Numbered from the stretch's first letter, positions 25,136-39,199 are shown. The stretch is DNA of 64,000 nt from Latrodectus hesperus (GCA_037975125.1 CM075850.1:74071890-74135889); one strand, 5' to 3'. Notes: a model not told the origin generated them from the letters alone. Program-made: numbers and translations.

Positions 25136-25303
25136 GATTTGATTTGTCAATCAACGGTCATTTTTGCACACGAGTGGTAATTACCAGGATTAAAGTGGGT
25201 TTCGAACCACTACAAACATCCAAGCCCAAAGTGGGATTCGAACACTTGAACTGTTGAACCGAATAAAAAAACCCTAACCACACATTCGTCTACTAGTTCG
25301 GCA
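25136..25303 (-). repeat. SINE family A copy
   Basis: GTCAATCAACGGTCATTTTT, CACGAGTGGTAATTACC, AACCACTACAAACATCC and GTGGGATTCGAACACTTG. The head ends GTTCGGC at 25303 and abuts the Tc1 relic that begins just after. Confidence 0.75.
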
Positions 25304-25304
25304 T

Positions 25305-25975
25305 CATTAAACAGGGATATGACTATCATGTTAAAGAACTGAGATTCATCTGGAAACATGACGTCGTACAAAGCCTGCGTCTAAGAGTTCATCCATCACA
25401 TCATTGGAAACGCTCCCGTCTATGATTTAGTATCAAGAGAAGATGAAGTCTTGATGGCCGAATTAACAGTCCATGCTGCAGTAAACGTCCTTTAAATGTT
25501 CGTAGACACCCATTGTCTTCAAAACAACCCCATCTATTGAACTAGAGCTTGGGACATGGCTGTACATTCCAAAAACACATTACAAAAAGCCACTGTAATT
25601 CAGCGAGACACCTTCCATGACCACCCTGAATACATTTCAATATTTTGTAGACAATAATGGAATCTCGACTGCAGCGAACGGTAATACGATGGATAAAACA
25701 ATGATCTTCAAGGCGAAACCTCCCGTTTTCGACCTCACCCCCTCTTAAGCAACAGGAGATTGATGTTCTATTTCTGCATGCCTGTCTTATCAGGGACTTA
25801 TCAGTTTCCTCCTTCTTGACACATGAATGGTCTGTCGTCTATGGAAAATCTTCCCAGGATGCAATTCGGTCCTGCGGTGGATAATAGAATTTCTTAAGTC
25901 TACCGTAGGCCGTCAGGTTGTCTACTGTATGCTGTCAAATACGATAAACCCGATTCCCGGTAGACTCTTTTACAG
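25305..25975 (-). mobile_element. Decayed Tc1-like transposase
   Basis: On the minus strand, LIRQACRNRTSISCC, then RTFKGRLLQHGLLI and LIPNHRRERFQ, follow the order of the helix-turn-helix and linker of Tc1-like transposases (cf. TVRRRLL-GL and NHRRERLQW). Next, LYDVMFPDESQF (25313-25375) carries the DES motif with the second catalytic Asp. Stops and frameshifts interrupt it. Clearly GC-richer than its flanks. Confidence 0.62.
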
Positions 25976-26180
25976 ATAGAAATGTTAGCATTTATCTTTC
26001 TTATATGATGAGTCTTTTTCATGAGGACATTTTGTTACATCAAAATAAATTTTTCTCTGATGACATTCAAATATAATTTTCATATGCAAACCTACCGCGT
26101 ATAAGTTATTTAAACATTGTTAATATTACTACCGCCACCTATATTTTACACGAAAGCATTGAAAAGGTAATAATTTTCAA

Positions 26181-26354
26181 TGGTTTAGTTTTGTCTCTCA
26201 ACGGTCATTTTTTGCATATGAGGTTAATTATACCGTGATTTACAGTTTAAAGTGGATTTCAAACCACTACAAATATTCAAGTCAAAGGTGGGATTCGAAC
26301 CCACAATCTGTTGAACAGAAGGCAAGAGCTAACCATTCGGCTACCATCTCGGCT
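26181..26354 (-). repeat. SINE family A, near full-length copy
   Basis: GTCTCTCAACGGTCATTTTT, TTTAAAGTGGATTTCAAACC, GGTGGGATTCGAACCCAC and CTAACCATTCGGCTACCATC. Head and tail are both present. Confidence 0.8.
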
Positions 26355-29000
26355 AGTAATTTGCATATTATGGTTTTTCTTTTCTGTCATATTATTTTCG
26401 CTTATGTAGCGTGAGTTGCCTTTTCAGTATAGCAATTTTAATGTTAAGCATGAAATTTAACAAAGCCAAAATGCGAATACCTTTCAATTATAATTCCTTT
26501 ACATATTATCACTCAAAATACTACTTTTATCACTTAACATTTGCTTTAAATTAGAGCTTAATATTAAAGGAATTCAATGTAATAATTTAATATTATTACT
26601 AATTTTACATTTTTATCAAAACGTATATGATTGAGTTTTTCAAATTCAATCAAGATTCTACGCGATTCTAAAGTCGCTAAATTTGTGTCCGGAATTATTG
26701 GAACGTCTTATTCTTTTATTTCCAATAAAAAAAAAGGATCTGCATTTTTCTTTCTAAATTTTTTCAAGAAAAATATTTTCTTTAAATGTTTATTTTATAA
26801 TAAAACGATCTCAATCAGTCAATTATGATTGCAATTAACTGTTATTGATAATTTAATTATCAAAATATAATTTTTGACTATAATAAGTAGGTCGATAAAA
26901 AGTTAAATTTTAGCTTTCCTAAATCTGATTTGTTTACACTGACTTTCAGAAATTTCTGCTAAAAATAATCTGCTATCTAAAACACAATCTCAATTTGCAA
27001 TTTTTTTCTGCACTTTTATTATCCAAATAAATTATAAATCATTATTATATTTAATTATATGTATAACAATAATAAAATTAATTCAAATAAAATTAACTGA
27101 TTAATAGTTTGAATATTTACATTTTTTTTGCGTGATTCATTTTTTAAAAAAATTTTAAAGTTATTATAGTTTTTCCAGCATATATAGAATTTATAAATGC
27201 CTTATTTTATCAAGCTATCAACACCCTTCTTATAACAGGAACTTGTGAATTTGAAAAAAAATCTGAATTTTAGTTTACACAACAAAACGCTAAAATAGAA
27301 TGGATCACATATTTAACGCATTCTATTTTAAATCTTATTTTCAAATAGAAAGAGTATTATGCTTCTTATATATATAATATTTAACATATTTATAATTTTG
27401 AATTTCAACTTAGTTTCGCAGATAATTATTATAATAATAGATGAAATATTTAAAATTGAATATTCTAAAAAAAATATTTATTTACAATTTTTCATGTGAT
27501 TGTTAAAATTATCTGATACAATTTATATATTTTCACAAATTTAAATAACTTATAATACATATTAAATATATTTTTAGTAATATTAGGAATCAGAATAACG
27601 TGATTCAGCAAAAATGATCTTTTTCATTTATATACAAAACTAAAACTTAAGCAAACAAAACTAAATAGAGCAGATATATCTTATTTCAAAAATATTAGTG
27701 TACTTTAAAATAAAATATTATTGAAGTAAATACAACTTTAAAAACTAAGAAAAAAGAAATACCATCATAATTCATTCATTTCTTTATTTCAATACATTTT
27801 ATCAAGTTTTTGTTTTTCATGATTTAAATCAAAAGCATAATTACTTTCTAATAGTTGTGATAAGTTCATAATTTTTTCTACGTTAAAAATATGAATCAAC
27901 TTTAAATAAGAAAGTTTCAAATATTTACCAATGAGCCTCATTGCCATTCTTTGAATCCCTGAAGTCAAAGTACAAAATATTAATAAAATCACAATTTTAA
28001 ATATTGACTGCATTTTAATACTGAAAACGTTAACTCCAAAAGGTCTTTGGATTTTCAATCCAGCTTTCTGCATTAGCAGACTAATACATTTCGATTTAAA
28101 AAGCACTTTTCTTTATTTAAAACTATCTGAGTAAGGAAGTGCTTAAGTAGAAATATTATCAAGTAAAACGGCATATCATCATATTGGCGACAAAACATAA
28201 AGGTCGCCAAAGCAACTTTTAAAGTTTGAAATAATGAAGATTTATTTAACTGTAATCAGTGATATCCTGTGAATTATGAAGTGTTATTAATATTAATGTG
28301 TGTGTATATGTATACAAGTATAACTTTTAATATGATTAATAATTTTAAGTTAAAAAATAACTTTTAAATAATGTTATGAAATGTTTTTAGAAATATTATC
28401 TGGAAAAAAAATGAGATAAAAATTTTTTTTCATTTATTTATTTCGATGTTTCGCTTGCCAAATCGATTAACTTCACTGTTAAAATTTTATTGACTTCTAA
28501 TTTCAAAGCTGTATGCAAATGTGTAATCGTATATATTCAGAACAAATTTCACGTATATAAGAATTAACCACATTAAAATGTCATGTGTAAATGATATAAA
28601 AATGTTGACATTAAGAAACTTTATATATTTTTTTATTATTTTTCTCAATTTGTTTTTTATGGAATTAATTAGTTTGGCTAATGAAGTATTCATTTATTGG
28701 TCACGTATTAAAAATATATATTTACTAAATATTTCTAAAAAAATTTGTAATTTAAGTTTAAAATATTTTGCATCGTCAGAAAAAAAGTCAAGTATCTCTC
28801 AAAATAGTAATCAGCATTTAATTTTTCCAACAGTTTAATATACATGTCTGAATCTCACAAATAAAGCTATGATCAGAATTAAACATTTTCGATTGCTTTA
28901 TTACTAAATATTAAATGTGAAAATATTTGTTAAAATATTCTTATTAAGAATATTAACATTTTTTATAGAATTAACTATGTTAATATTTAATTAATTTATA
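26355..29000. other. AT-rich intergenic sequence
   Basis: No supported gene. It holds a 12-bp perfect inverted repeat (27291..27302 with 27319..27330, TAAAATAGAATG) and a minus-strand open frame (27789 to about 28090) with a hydrophobic core, discussed as a finding. Confidence 0.4.
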
Positions 29001-29011
29001 GGTCTCTATTA

Positions 29012-29250
29012 ATCCCGGTGGTCTAGAGGTAAGAGGTCCGAGGTTCGATCCTCTGGCTGGTCAAACTCGATTCAAACTTTCATCCCTTTTATGAGTGAAT
29101 AAACTTAGTACTAAGCATCCTTGAGAACTAAACACTGGGTGTTTTACGTTCAGCTGATCACCTAACCGGGACCTATGCTTCGTATCCTATGCCCCTTTGT
29201 CAGGAAAAACATACATAGGCCCACATATGGGCTGTCATGCCACAGACTTA
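29012..29250 (+). repeat. tRNA-derived SINE family B copy
   Basis: The head CCCGGTGGTCTAGAGGTAAG (A-box like) and AGGTTCGATCCTCTGG (B box) are followed by GAACTAAACACTGGG and GCTGATCACCTAACCGGG, shared with the copy at 8461..8712. Confidence 0.8.
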
Positions 29251-29349
29251 CTTTTTTAGTTTTAGTTCTCTGATACGCTTGGAAAACTTGACGTTTCTTT
29301 AATAATATATGCAATAATATAATTATTTATATTTTATCTATTTTTCAAT

Positions 29350-29590
29350 CATTTCAATATATGACACCACGTAGTACATAGCCAAACGGTCAAAGGCCAT
29401 TGTAAGGCATTTTAGTATCCACCACCTAAATTACCTTCCGGGAGAGGGCCATATTCAACGTGTCGCAAAGGGAGTAAGAAAACTTTCAAGCACCCGCCCC
29501 GACAAACGTGCATGCAGAAAGCAGAGATGCATTATCCATTTCCCGTTGTTCAACAGCGACTGGATCCTTATGCTCCGAAGAGGGCTCTCC
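29350..29590 (-). repeat. Interspersed repeat family E, copy 1
   Basis: Contains TGTAAGGCATTTTA, GGCCATATTCAACGTGTCGC and TTTCAAGCACCCGCC. The same ordered blocks recur at 43775..43960, and in part at 29781..30060. Confidence 0.6.
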
Positions 29591-29780
29591 TAAGCACGGT
29601 GAGAGCCCAATCATTTTTGTACTAAATTTATTTGGAATTAATTAGGGATGTGTTGTCTCTTATTAATTAATTAGATAATATTAAATTAACTAGATTTGCC
29701 TAAGAAGCATTACTGATCCTATTCCTAACCAGCCGGAATCCAGTGTATTTCTCATATGATAAAAATATAAATTAATTTCA

Positions 29781-30060
29781 TGAATGTGCTCATTTCTTTG
29801 ACACTACGCGGTGGAGAACCAGACGACCTCAGGTTTTGTAAGCTGCTTCAGTGTAAATTACATTCAGAGAGGACTTTTCATAGATAATAGGATGCATTCA
29901 TCTGTAGCAAGGGAAAAATCTCGTAAAACTCCCAAGCATTCACCCAGACAGGCTTTCATGAAATATGCTGTAGCACAGCAAGCTTCTCCCATTGTTTAAG
30001 ATTAGCTGATATTAAACCCGGGACCTTTTGCCCTGCAGAGCTTGAACATTAGGCCATGGT
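29781..30060 (-). repeat. Interspersed repeat family E, copy 2 with tRNA-like head
   Basis: AGCAAGGGAAAAATCTCG and CTCCCAAGCATTCACCC match the family body. The reverse complement begins TGCTAACCATGGCCTAATG and has GGTCCCGGGTTTAA, A- and B-box like, so the family is probably a SINE read on the minus strand. Confidence 0.5.
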
Positions 30061-30069
30061 TAGCACATT

Positions 30070-31480
30070 ATTATATTTTCAGCAGGATATTGTAGCCCAC
30101 AAAACTAAGGTGATCGAAATATAGCGTCAATATTCGCCACATTTTCCAATTTCCGAAGCCAAATTTTCTATTATTTGTAAAACGTTGAGAGTAATAAAAA
30201 GGCTTTCCTGTTTAAATGTCTCCTTTATTTATTATTTGATGGAGACCAAAAACCTGCTACCTTCTGCTATGAGTACGACGCCTTAATCCATCAATCTTCA
30301 GCAACCCCACTTTAGATTCAGATAGCTGCTTATTAGCAATGGCAAATATTTTACGAGATATAATAGAAACTCTTTTAATTCTGAGCAATGCGAAAAGGAT
30401 GCAGCCAACGTCCGAGCAAAAAACTTTCTCTTCAACAGTTGTATTAAGGTGCGGTTAACCAATACATTAAAAGCCTGATGAATTCTTCAGTCTTCAGGAT
30501 CATTATCGATCAAAATCGTTATCTTCTAGTTGTCTTAGTAATCTTATTACAAGACCGATAGTTTTCACATCTAAAATACTGCCTTTCCAGAGAGTATTTT
30601 TAGTACAGAAATTTCGTTCTAAGAAAACTGCATTCAAAACAATTGACACTATTTACTGCTAAAACGAAAAATTTCACAGATATTAAAACTATTGATAAGG
30701 TCTAGTTTTATTTATTGACAAGGTCTAGCAATATTGAGAGAAGCAATATTGATAAGGTCTAGTTTTACTTAATGCAATCATTTAATAATATATTGATCTG
30801 TATTACGTCTCTTGCTCGAGATGCATAAACTTTTATAATTATGATCTGGGATTTATTCAGAGAACGAAGATCAAAAACAATCCACAATCTCCCTACGGTC
30901 ATTGTTTCTTATCTCCTGGGATTGGATTGGCGCAGCATGTCCATTTTTGGACCTTGCGCCATAAAACCCAACCAACCTGGGATTGGAATTTACAATGAGT
31001 GGGGGGAAGATACACATATACCATCAGACTATCACACAATGAACATTTTAATCATATCTTTCTATATACAAATTGTTATAATATCTTTAGCGTACTTAAG
31101 TCTTTAGATCTTTACTAGAATATTTTCTTTATTTACAGGCAATATTTTTCTCATTATGCATAGAATTTCATTATACATACACAATGCTTCTCTGATGAAT
31201 TCGTTCACATTTGGCAATTGTATTGATATGATAATATTTTCTCGTATCTTTATATTTCAGTTTATAATCCCAAATGTTTCTCTCTATATGTAAATGTAAG
31301 CAATAAGAAATAAATTAAAGTCCCAAATTCTTACTATTGATTAAAAATTACGTTTTAGAATTTTACTATTCAGAATTTTCCTACTGAGAGTTGGGCCTCT
31401 TTTTAGCAATGGTATCTTTTTAGCAATGGTTGAAATACTTTAGGGAATGAACATGAATCAGCAATGTATGTGGTTGCACC
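30070..31480. other. Intergenic sequence with unclassified repeat scraps
   Basis: There is a direct repeat, TTGATAAGGTCTAGTTTTA, at about 30693 and 30751. CGCCATAAAACCCAACCAAC at 30958 looks like a SINE-type tail. The 88-codon plus-strand frame at 30841..31107 spans that tail and is not called a gene. Confidence 0.35.
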
Positions 31481-31720
31481 ACCCTACTTCCCTTTACCTA
31501 GTCCAGAGTTGGCTCTACCACTTAGGTGGAAGCAGCTGGCTGGGAGTCTTCGTAATATGGAAACAGAGACCAAGCAGAAGACCTTCCCCTACTTGACAAA
31601 GAGATAATGAATTCGATACTTTAATCAGTCGAAATCCTTTGTACTGAGTGTATCAATGAATGTTAAAAAGTTCGTAGGATTCGATATCGCTCCTCTGGTA
31701 TGACGTGACAGGAAAAGGAA
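31480..31720. repeat. GC-richer block, probably an old repeat
   Basis: The base composition differs from the flanks. No coding frame or family recognised. Confidence 0.25.
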
Positions 31721-31985
31721 GATGTTAGCTAAAGTGAAACATCGTCATTTAATTATGATTTTGAAATAAACAGAAATTGTTTTTCAATCGATTAGAAAGA
31801 GAATCACGATAACCTTTGAGCTGTAACTCGGACTTAAATGTCTTTAAATTATTATTTTTTTGCGTCTATATATGGCACGAAAGCCGTGCCATAATGAAAC
31901 GCAGGAATCTAATCTTGGGAATAATTCCTATGACATCTTCTAAAAACAATTCTCAAAAGGAATGCAATGCCATATATTTAGCATG

Positions 31986-32153
<168 letters not shown>

Positions 32154-33812
32154 TTTCAGTAGGAACATGAATCGAATAAGTTTAGGATTAGAATTGTAAA
32201 ATAGATTTCGCAATTTTGTTTCTGTAACTCAAATTCAACGATAAAAATAATCAAAATATATATTAAAAAATAATTAAAAAGCAGAAAATGAAAAAAAATT
32301 ATAGTTGAAGCTTTAGTATTGTCCAATATAAAATAAATCAATTATTTTTTTGAACATTAAATTTCAATAAATCTTAAAATTAGAAAAAAAAATAATAAAG
32401 AGACCTAGATATGTAAAAAAGCTTATTTGTTACAGTGTTTTATAGAATAATATTTCTTTAAAATAATTTAGTAGGAAACACAATCTTTCAAATAGTCAAA
32501 AATTCAAATTTTGTAAAAAAAAAATTCTTTTAATAAGTAAGATATTGTTACAAAATTTGCGCTCCAGAAAATCGTAAATTAGATGTTTTTTTTATTATCT
32601 TAGACTAAAGTATTCAAAGAATCGCTTAATTGAATTTTTAAAAAAAGAAACGGTAAATAAAGGAGTAAAATAAAGGAATTACATTATTGCGAATTGCAAC
32701 GTTTTTACATTATAAATAATTTCATCGCATAGTTTAAAATACGTTAAGCAACTTTAAAATTAATTAAATTACAATTATTAATCGAGAACAAAATAATAAG
32801 TGGAATGTTTTATTTAAATTTTTATGAATTGAATTATAAGTAATGTTTTACATCGAAAAAAAGAGATATTTTAGCCAAGCCGGAGAAGTCACAATATTTA
32901 TTATTTACGATCATGCTGCCATCTGTACGCTTTTTTTAGAAGTAATTACTATGAAACTTTTCGGAAAACTTTGTAACAAATATTTGGTATATAACAAATA
33001 AATTGGGAGATTTATAACAATACTTATTTCATTATATTCATCTTCATTTAAAATATGGTAACAATTTTAACTAAATCAATTAAGATTACGAATAATAATT
33101 CTTCAAATCGCTTAAAGTCTTAGATAATTATTATTCCAACATAGCTGAAAATGTTATCGTGCTGCCATCTATTTTTTATAGTTTTAAACTATACTATTTC
33201 TCAATTTTTAATTTAGAAATTACATAATGTCATGGAAATATTTTTGAAATATATACAATTAATCAGAATAAGAATAAATTTAGTGAGCATTTTATTTTTA
33301 AAATCATCAAAAAAATTTTTAAATAATTTTGTAGAGGAATATTTAATTTATCTTAAACTGCATGAAAGAAAAGCAGTAGTGACATTTATTGTTTGAATAA
33401 GCGAAGCATTATCTATGTCCTATCTAAAACATGATTTATGTTCATTCTTTCAATTTGATTTTGTGTACATTTGCTTAAAAAGTCTGATTATGCTCAATTA
33501 TTAAAGAGAATGAGATGTATTCCTTTTAAAAGAAAACCGTTTCATTCGGTGTGTAAATTTCAGTTTAATCAACTAACAGCCTAAGAAATTATCCTGCTAA
33601 ATATAATCTTTTAATAATTTTTCAAACTTTAATAAACCAAATTACTATTAAATTCTGATGTAAAATGAGATTTTTTCTTATTATTTAATGGTAGCTTTCA
33701 CTGATCATTCTAGGAAAAACTAAAAGTGAAATTATATTTGATTTAATAATTTAGTTCCGTAACTTGACTACTTCAAAACATGAATCAGTAAGAATTCATT
33801 AACTCAATTCAA

Positions 33813-33837
33813 CATATATATATATATATTTATATAT

Positions 33838-33907
<70 letters not shown>
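33813..33907. repeat. (TA)n microsatellite, interrupted
   Basis: About 95 bp of TA units broken by two short phase slips. Confidence 0.97.
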
Positions 33908-33908
<1 letters not shown>

Positions 33909-34395
33909 CCAATCCGGTGAAAGATCCTTACTCAGATCCAGTGTAAAAGGAGTACTTTCGTCACGGTGTGAGGCATTCCATAGTTAATTTGAAAGATTGT
34001 GCGTAGATAAATCTATGCTGTTTGAGGACGTAATTATAAAAAAAATTATCAACGAAATTAAAGCCAGCAATATAAAGCAAAAAATTGACACACAATTTTT
34101 ACTTCATTTCTAAATTTTCAACTATCGAAACGAAAATCTCAAAATTAACTTTAACGATCTTTTATAAAATGTGTGGTTCCAGTATCTCTGATCTTATTAT
34201 TGGTAATTATATACTATCCATATTTGCGTGTTACTTACTCGCGTGCACGTGTATGTGCGTGTGACATATCAAAAAAATAAAAGTTGAGAAGTGACGAAAA
34301 TAATAAGTAAAACGTTATTCGACATGAATGAGTTTAAAATTATGAATACACGGGTATCAAAAAGCAATATACAATGTACAAAAAAAAGACCCAAG

Positions 34396-35160
34396 TAAAT
34401 ATTACAAGAATTTTAAGTCACTGGAATGGTCGAAAAAACATAATAAGATATTCCAAACAAATTATCGACAAGACTTTTGGGAATACTGCTTCATTCTTGA
34501 ACGATAAATTTTGGAAAGTAAGAAAATGAGTTTTTCAGATGTGTCCCAAACATACTCAATCATATTTAAATCAGGAAAATGTTTGCCTGATTTTTGCCTA
34601 TGTTTTGTGCTTTTTAATTTCCAGCATATTCATCACAAGACATTCTGTTTGAAGACTGGCATTATCCTGCATTAAAAAAAGAAAATTATTGAATAACTGT
34701 CATATAAGTTATAACTAGACATCTCGGTATCACATATTAAAATACGCTTTCCTTCAAATTGCCATTAGGAATTATAGGCTTATCCGTACATCAATCTATA
34801 TTCCATCAAAGCATACCAGAAATCTGCTTCTTTGGCAATGCAATATTTCCCGAAGAATTTGGAATTGATTGAAAGTCTCCTTTATAAACAAACACATCAA
34901 AAATTGATTCACAAATCGTCAGGACACAGTACTTGAGTCCAATTATTTTTGCATTCAATCTTGATGTAAAACAGCCCACTTTCTTCAGATTTCCCAAATC
35001 TTGAAGATAATAGAATATACGCTAGTGGCTTACACTTTTTATAAATCATAATGCTGAAGTATAGTTCAAATTGTTAGGCTTGAAATAATTCGTCGTGTGC
35101 CCAGAAGAAACTGTTTTTCCAACTGAGTAACGTAGCTGGTTTAATCTCAATGAGATATTA
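34396..35160 (-). mobile_element. Decayed Tc1-like transposase
   Basis: On the minus strand, MQDNASLQTECLVMNML (34621-34680) matches the block with the second acid in Tc1/Tc3 transposases (QDNAxxH). Before it lies SSGNIALPKKQISGML in a 63-codon frame, and after it NEAVFPKVLSIICLEYL, like the C-terminal helix. Multiple stops; inactive. Confidence 0.52.
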
Positions 35161-36672
35161 ACAGAATATCTAATTACTGTTTTTCGTTGTATTCCGTGGA
35201 AGAATGGTCTTAATCTATCTCTATCTGTTTTTTGGAGTTTACTTAATTATTTTGAAATGGTAATTTTTTCTACATGAACAGCTTCCGTTATAAATTATTA
35301 TGTTTTAATGTTTTACTAGATTCAATGTTCTCTATACCAAATTAAGCCATAAATTAAAATATTGTATAGTTTTTAAGTAAAAATAATATTCAGTTATTTC
35401 CGATTAAATTTTTTTTAACAAATATTAGTAAGTTATTTCTATATTTGTCATATATTTGAGAAGTACATAAAGAAATAAGAAATAAAACTTATTTTTGGAA
35501 AATACAATGAAAATTTTCTAGCCGAGTGAATAGCAAGTGTGAAAAAATTCATATGAAATTAAAATTATCAATCAACTTTCCCTCTTAAAATATTTGTTAA
35601 ATTAAAGGATATAAATCAACAAATAATAACCTATCCAGAAATAAGTGCCGATTTTGTTTTTGAAAATAAAATAGCTAACTCATTTAGATAATGACCTATT
35701 TGAAAGTCTGGTTGCATAAAACTTGAGTTTCTATAATATGCTTATAAAAAAAGGCTTTCAATACATTTAAGAGTCAAATTCATGCTAATTACCGTGCTAC
35801 CTTTCATAAATTATCGTGCTGCCATCTATGGAAAGAAATAATAAATTATATTTAGAATCAAAATTCTGCGTATGAATATCTTGTTGACAAACATCTTAAA
35901 TATCATCATTTTTAAAATTACTATAGAAATATAAATGTAAATTATTGCTTAGTTTTTAATAATGTATACAGAATTATCCTATTTTTTATTATAAAGCATT
36001 TAATAGATAATTTTAAATAAAAGCTTTGTAAGTTTTAGTGGTGCCATCTGCAGATTTAAGTTGAAACTATTTTATACCTTTAATTTTTCTTACCTTTCTA
36101 ATATAGCTCAATTATTTGGATTTGCAAAATTAAAATAGCGAAAAATGGTATTCATGCTCATATTAATATTTTTTTACAATTAAAAGTATTTTATTTTATC
36201 AACAAAGGAATTTTTTTACATCTTTGTTGTACTAAATATCTACAAACTAATTTCAAGAAAACAAAAAAAAGTTATTGAAATTAATGAAAGTGCAGTAGTC
36301 AACTAATACATAAGTAACTGTTTAAACGTTAAAATTATAAAAAAATTAACAAATGAAATTTTACATTTTGATTAAATAAATTAGAGACTTTTATAGATTA
36401 GCAAAATTAATTTTTTTCTATAAAAAGCATTTTAAACTGTATTTTTAGCACATAAGTATATATAATTTCATTCCTTATGATTTTATTGAGCTATAAAACA
36501 GAGAAAACTTTTCTAATCTTGAAATCAATCAAAAAATACGTTTTTTAATATTATTCAAAGAAAATGATGAAAGAAAATTATTTATATAATAGAAAAAATT
36601 CAATTTGAAAACATTTTATAATAATGAACACCGATACACTTTTGATATTTTATTGTAAGTTTAGTATTAAAA

Positions 36673-36890
<218 letters not shown>

Positions 36891-36893
36891 TAT

Positions 36894-36922
36894 ACACAGT
36901 GGTATAATATTTACCACTGTGT
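36894..36922. repeat. Perfect 11-bp hairpin next to the (GT)n tract
   Basis: Arms ACACAGTGGTA (36894..36904) and TACCACTGTGT (36912..36922) pair perfectly around a 7-base loop, five bases after the GT tract. Confidence 0.85.
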
Positions 36923-38572
36923 TATTATTTATAAGAGAAAAGCTAATAATCCTGATAACATTATCAATACACAAAAGTTTAAGAAAATTTCTGTCATACT
37001 GAATGTCAGCTTCAAAATTTCAGAGATGAGCAATAATATTTATTTGAAAATAAAGTGTAGAAATTTGAGCTAAAATTTTCTTGACCACTACAATGAATTA
37101 ATCTATTAGTATTTGAACAAGAAATATCATTAAAATTTTAAGAATTTAACAAACTTTTCTATTCTTGTTTCATTTTATAGAATGATTTTTTACCATATAT
37201 ATTCATCAAATCCACTTAAATTCCCAAAATTATTCAACAGGTACTAAATTGGAAACATTTGAATTAAGTGATTATATAATCATATTTATATTATTAACTC
37301 CTTTTAATGGATTAAGAAAATATTTTACTTAATTATTTTGTTATTATCTTAATATTTAATTCTTTATTCATTTCAGCACTCTATGCCGCTTTTAAAGGAC
37401 TTATGAAATATACCTTCGTATTTATTTTAATATAAAATATTTTGACTAATACATTTTTATATTAATCAAATTCTCAAAATCTATTAATGTGTGAAATTTA
37501 ATATGATAATATATTTACCATAAAATTTCATATATTTTGTCGCTTACTGAGTTTTATTCGAAAATAATATATTTTACTTCATGTATAGTTAAAATAGTTT
37601 AGAATATCGAAATTTGCTTTACTATGTCATTAACATAAATTACGATGTCAAATTTAGTTGTCAGCTACTTAACAATTCTTAACATTCTACAGAAAACAAT
37701 AAAAACATTACGCGAAAGTTTAAATTTTTATTCTTTGAAAAGAAAAAAAAATTCCATCTTTTAAAATGATATAGTCAATAATATAATTTGATTTATTAAC
37801 AACAATTAAAAGAATTATCTTATTTGCGCGTTTTGAAAGAAAATCAAAAGTATGAATAATTTTTTTTTCCAGTTCCTTGCTGTTTCTTTTTACTGGAAAA
37901 TTTACTCTCATTTAATTGTAAAAGAAGAATACAAACAAATTCCTTTGATTTAACTATCCATTATTTATCTTTTTCCGCTAGAGAAAAATAATTCTGAAGT
38001 TTCAAATCATTCATTTTTCTGTTAACACAGATTTTTTTTCCTATCCAAAAATCGATGGAGAAGATACTCCATTAAACGTTTAAACAAAGAATGTTTTCCA
38101 ACAATCCGAATTATAAATACGATTGATTTTATAGTAATTAAAATATGTTTTCAAATTTTAAAAAGTATTTATGAAAAACATCTTCAATAATATCATATTT
38201 ATAATTTGAAATGAACATAGAGTAAATTTTCAAGTAAATTACAGTTAAATCACATCCTACTAACATATATATCTTTCACCAAGAAATTTCAAATCATAAT
38301 GTGCTTCATATATTTCTGTATCCATAAAATAAAAATTACAAATGCTTGAAATTAATGCAAAAAATGGAAAATTAAACAAAAGTCGATTATATACTGCTAT
38401 TTGGTATGTTAGACTAATAATTTTCAAATTGAAATTTATTTAATCACTTTATTTTTACTTTATAAAATGTGCTTCAATCTATTTTAATTCTCTTTTAAAA
38501 ACGACTCAGTTTAAGTTACTTAAGATAAATTATAGACTTTCAACATCATGCCACAAAAAAATAACGTGTGTA

Positions 38573-38691
<119 letters not shown>

Positions 38692-38829
38692 ATTTTTACA
38701 GTTTATTATATGAATTCCTAACTTCTAAGAACTCTAACTTCATTATTTCACTGACATTGCGAATTTCATTCATTGAATACTTCGATTACAATGTCCATTC
38801 TTGTCAGTATCACTATTACCTCTGAAAAA

Positions 38830-39180
38830 TCCTAGGGAGAAATGCCAAGCTATCCCTCCCCTAAAGGGGGTCTTAAAATCCCCTAACAAGTCTGTACATA
38901 TCATCCGAACAAGCTTGACCATATCTTGTGATTAGCAGTGGAATGTTCTGGAGATTTGACAGAGTAAATAAAAGATGATAAATGATTCTGTATTGGGTAG
39001 AATTAGTCATCAACCAGTATTTCCAGTGAAGATGGTCTGGGAGCCCGGACAAGATAAGTTCTCTTTACAATATGTGTGCTTATCAATAACACTTCTCCCC
39101 TGGAGACTAAGTACACATCCCATAACAGATGTTGAAAATAAAGCCCTACATTTATCTCCTTTTTTTCCAATATACGTTAT
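38830..39180. repeat. GC-richer block, probably an old repeat
   Basis: Sharply GC-richer than its flanks, beginning directly after the TA tract and a short AT stretch. A 75-codon plus-strand frame (38975..39202) lies in it; I recognise no domain. Confidence 0.3.
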
Positions 39181-39199
39181 TCAGAATAACTTAATATAT

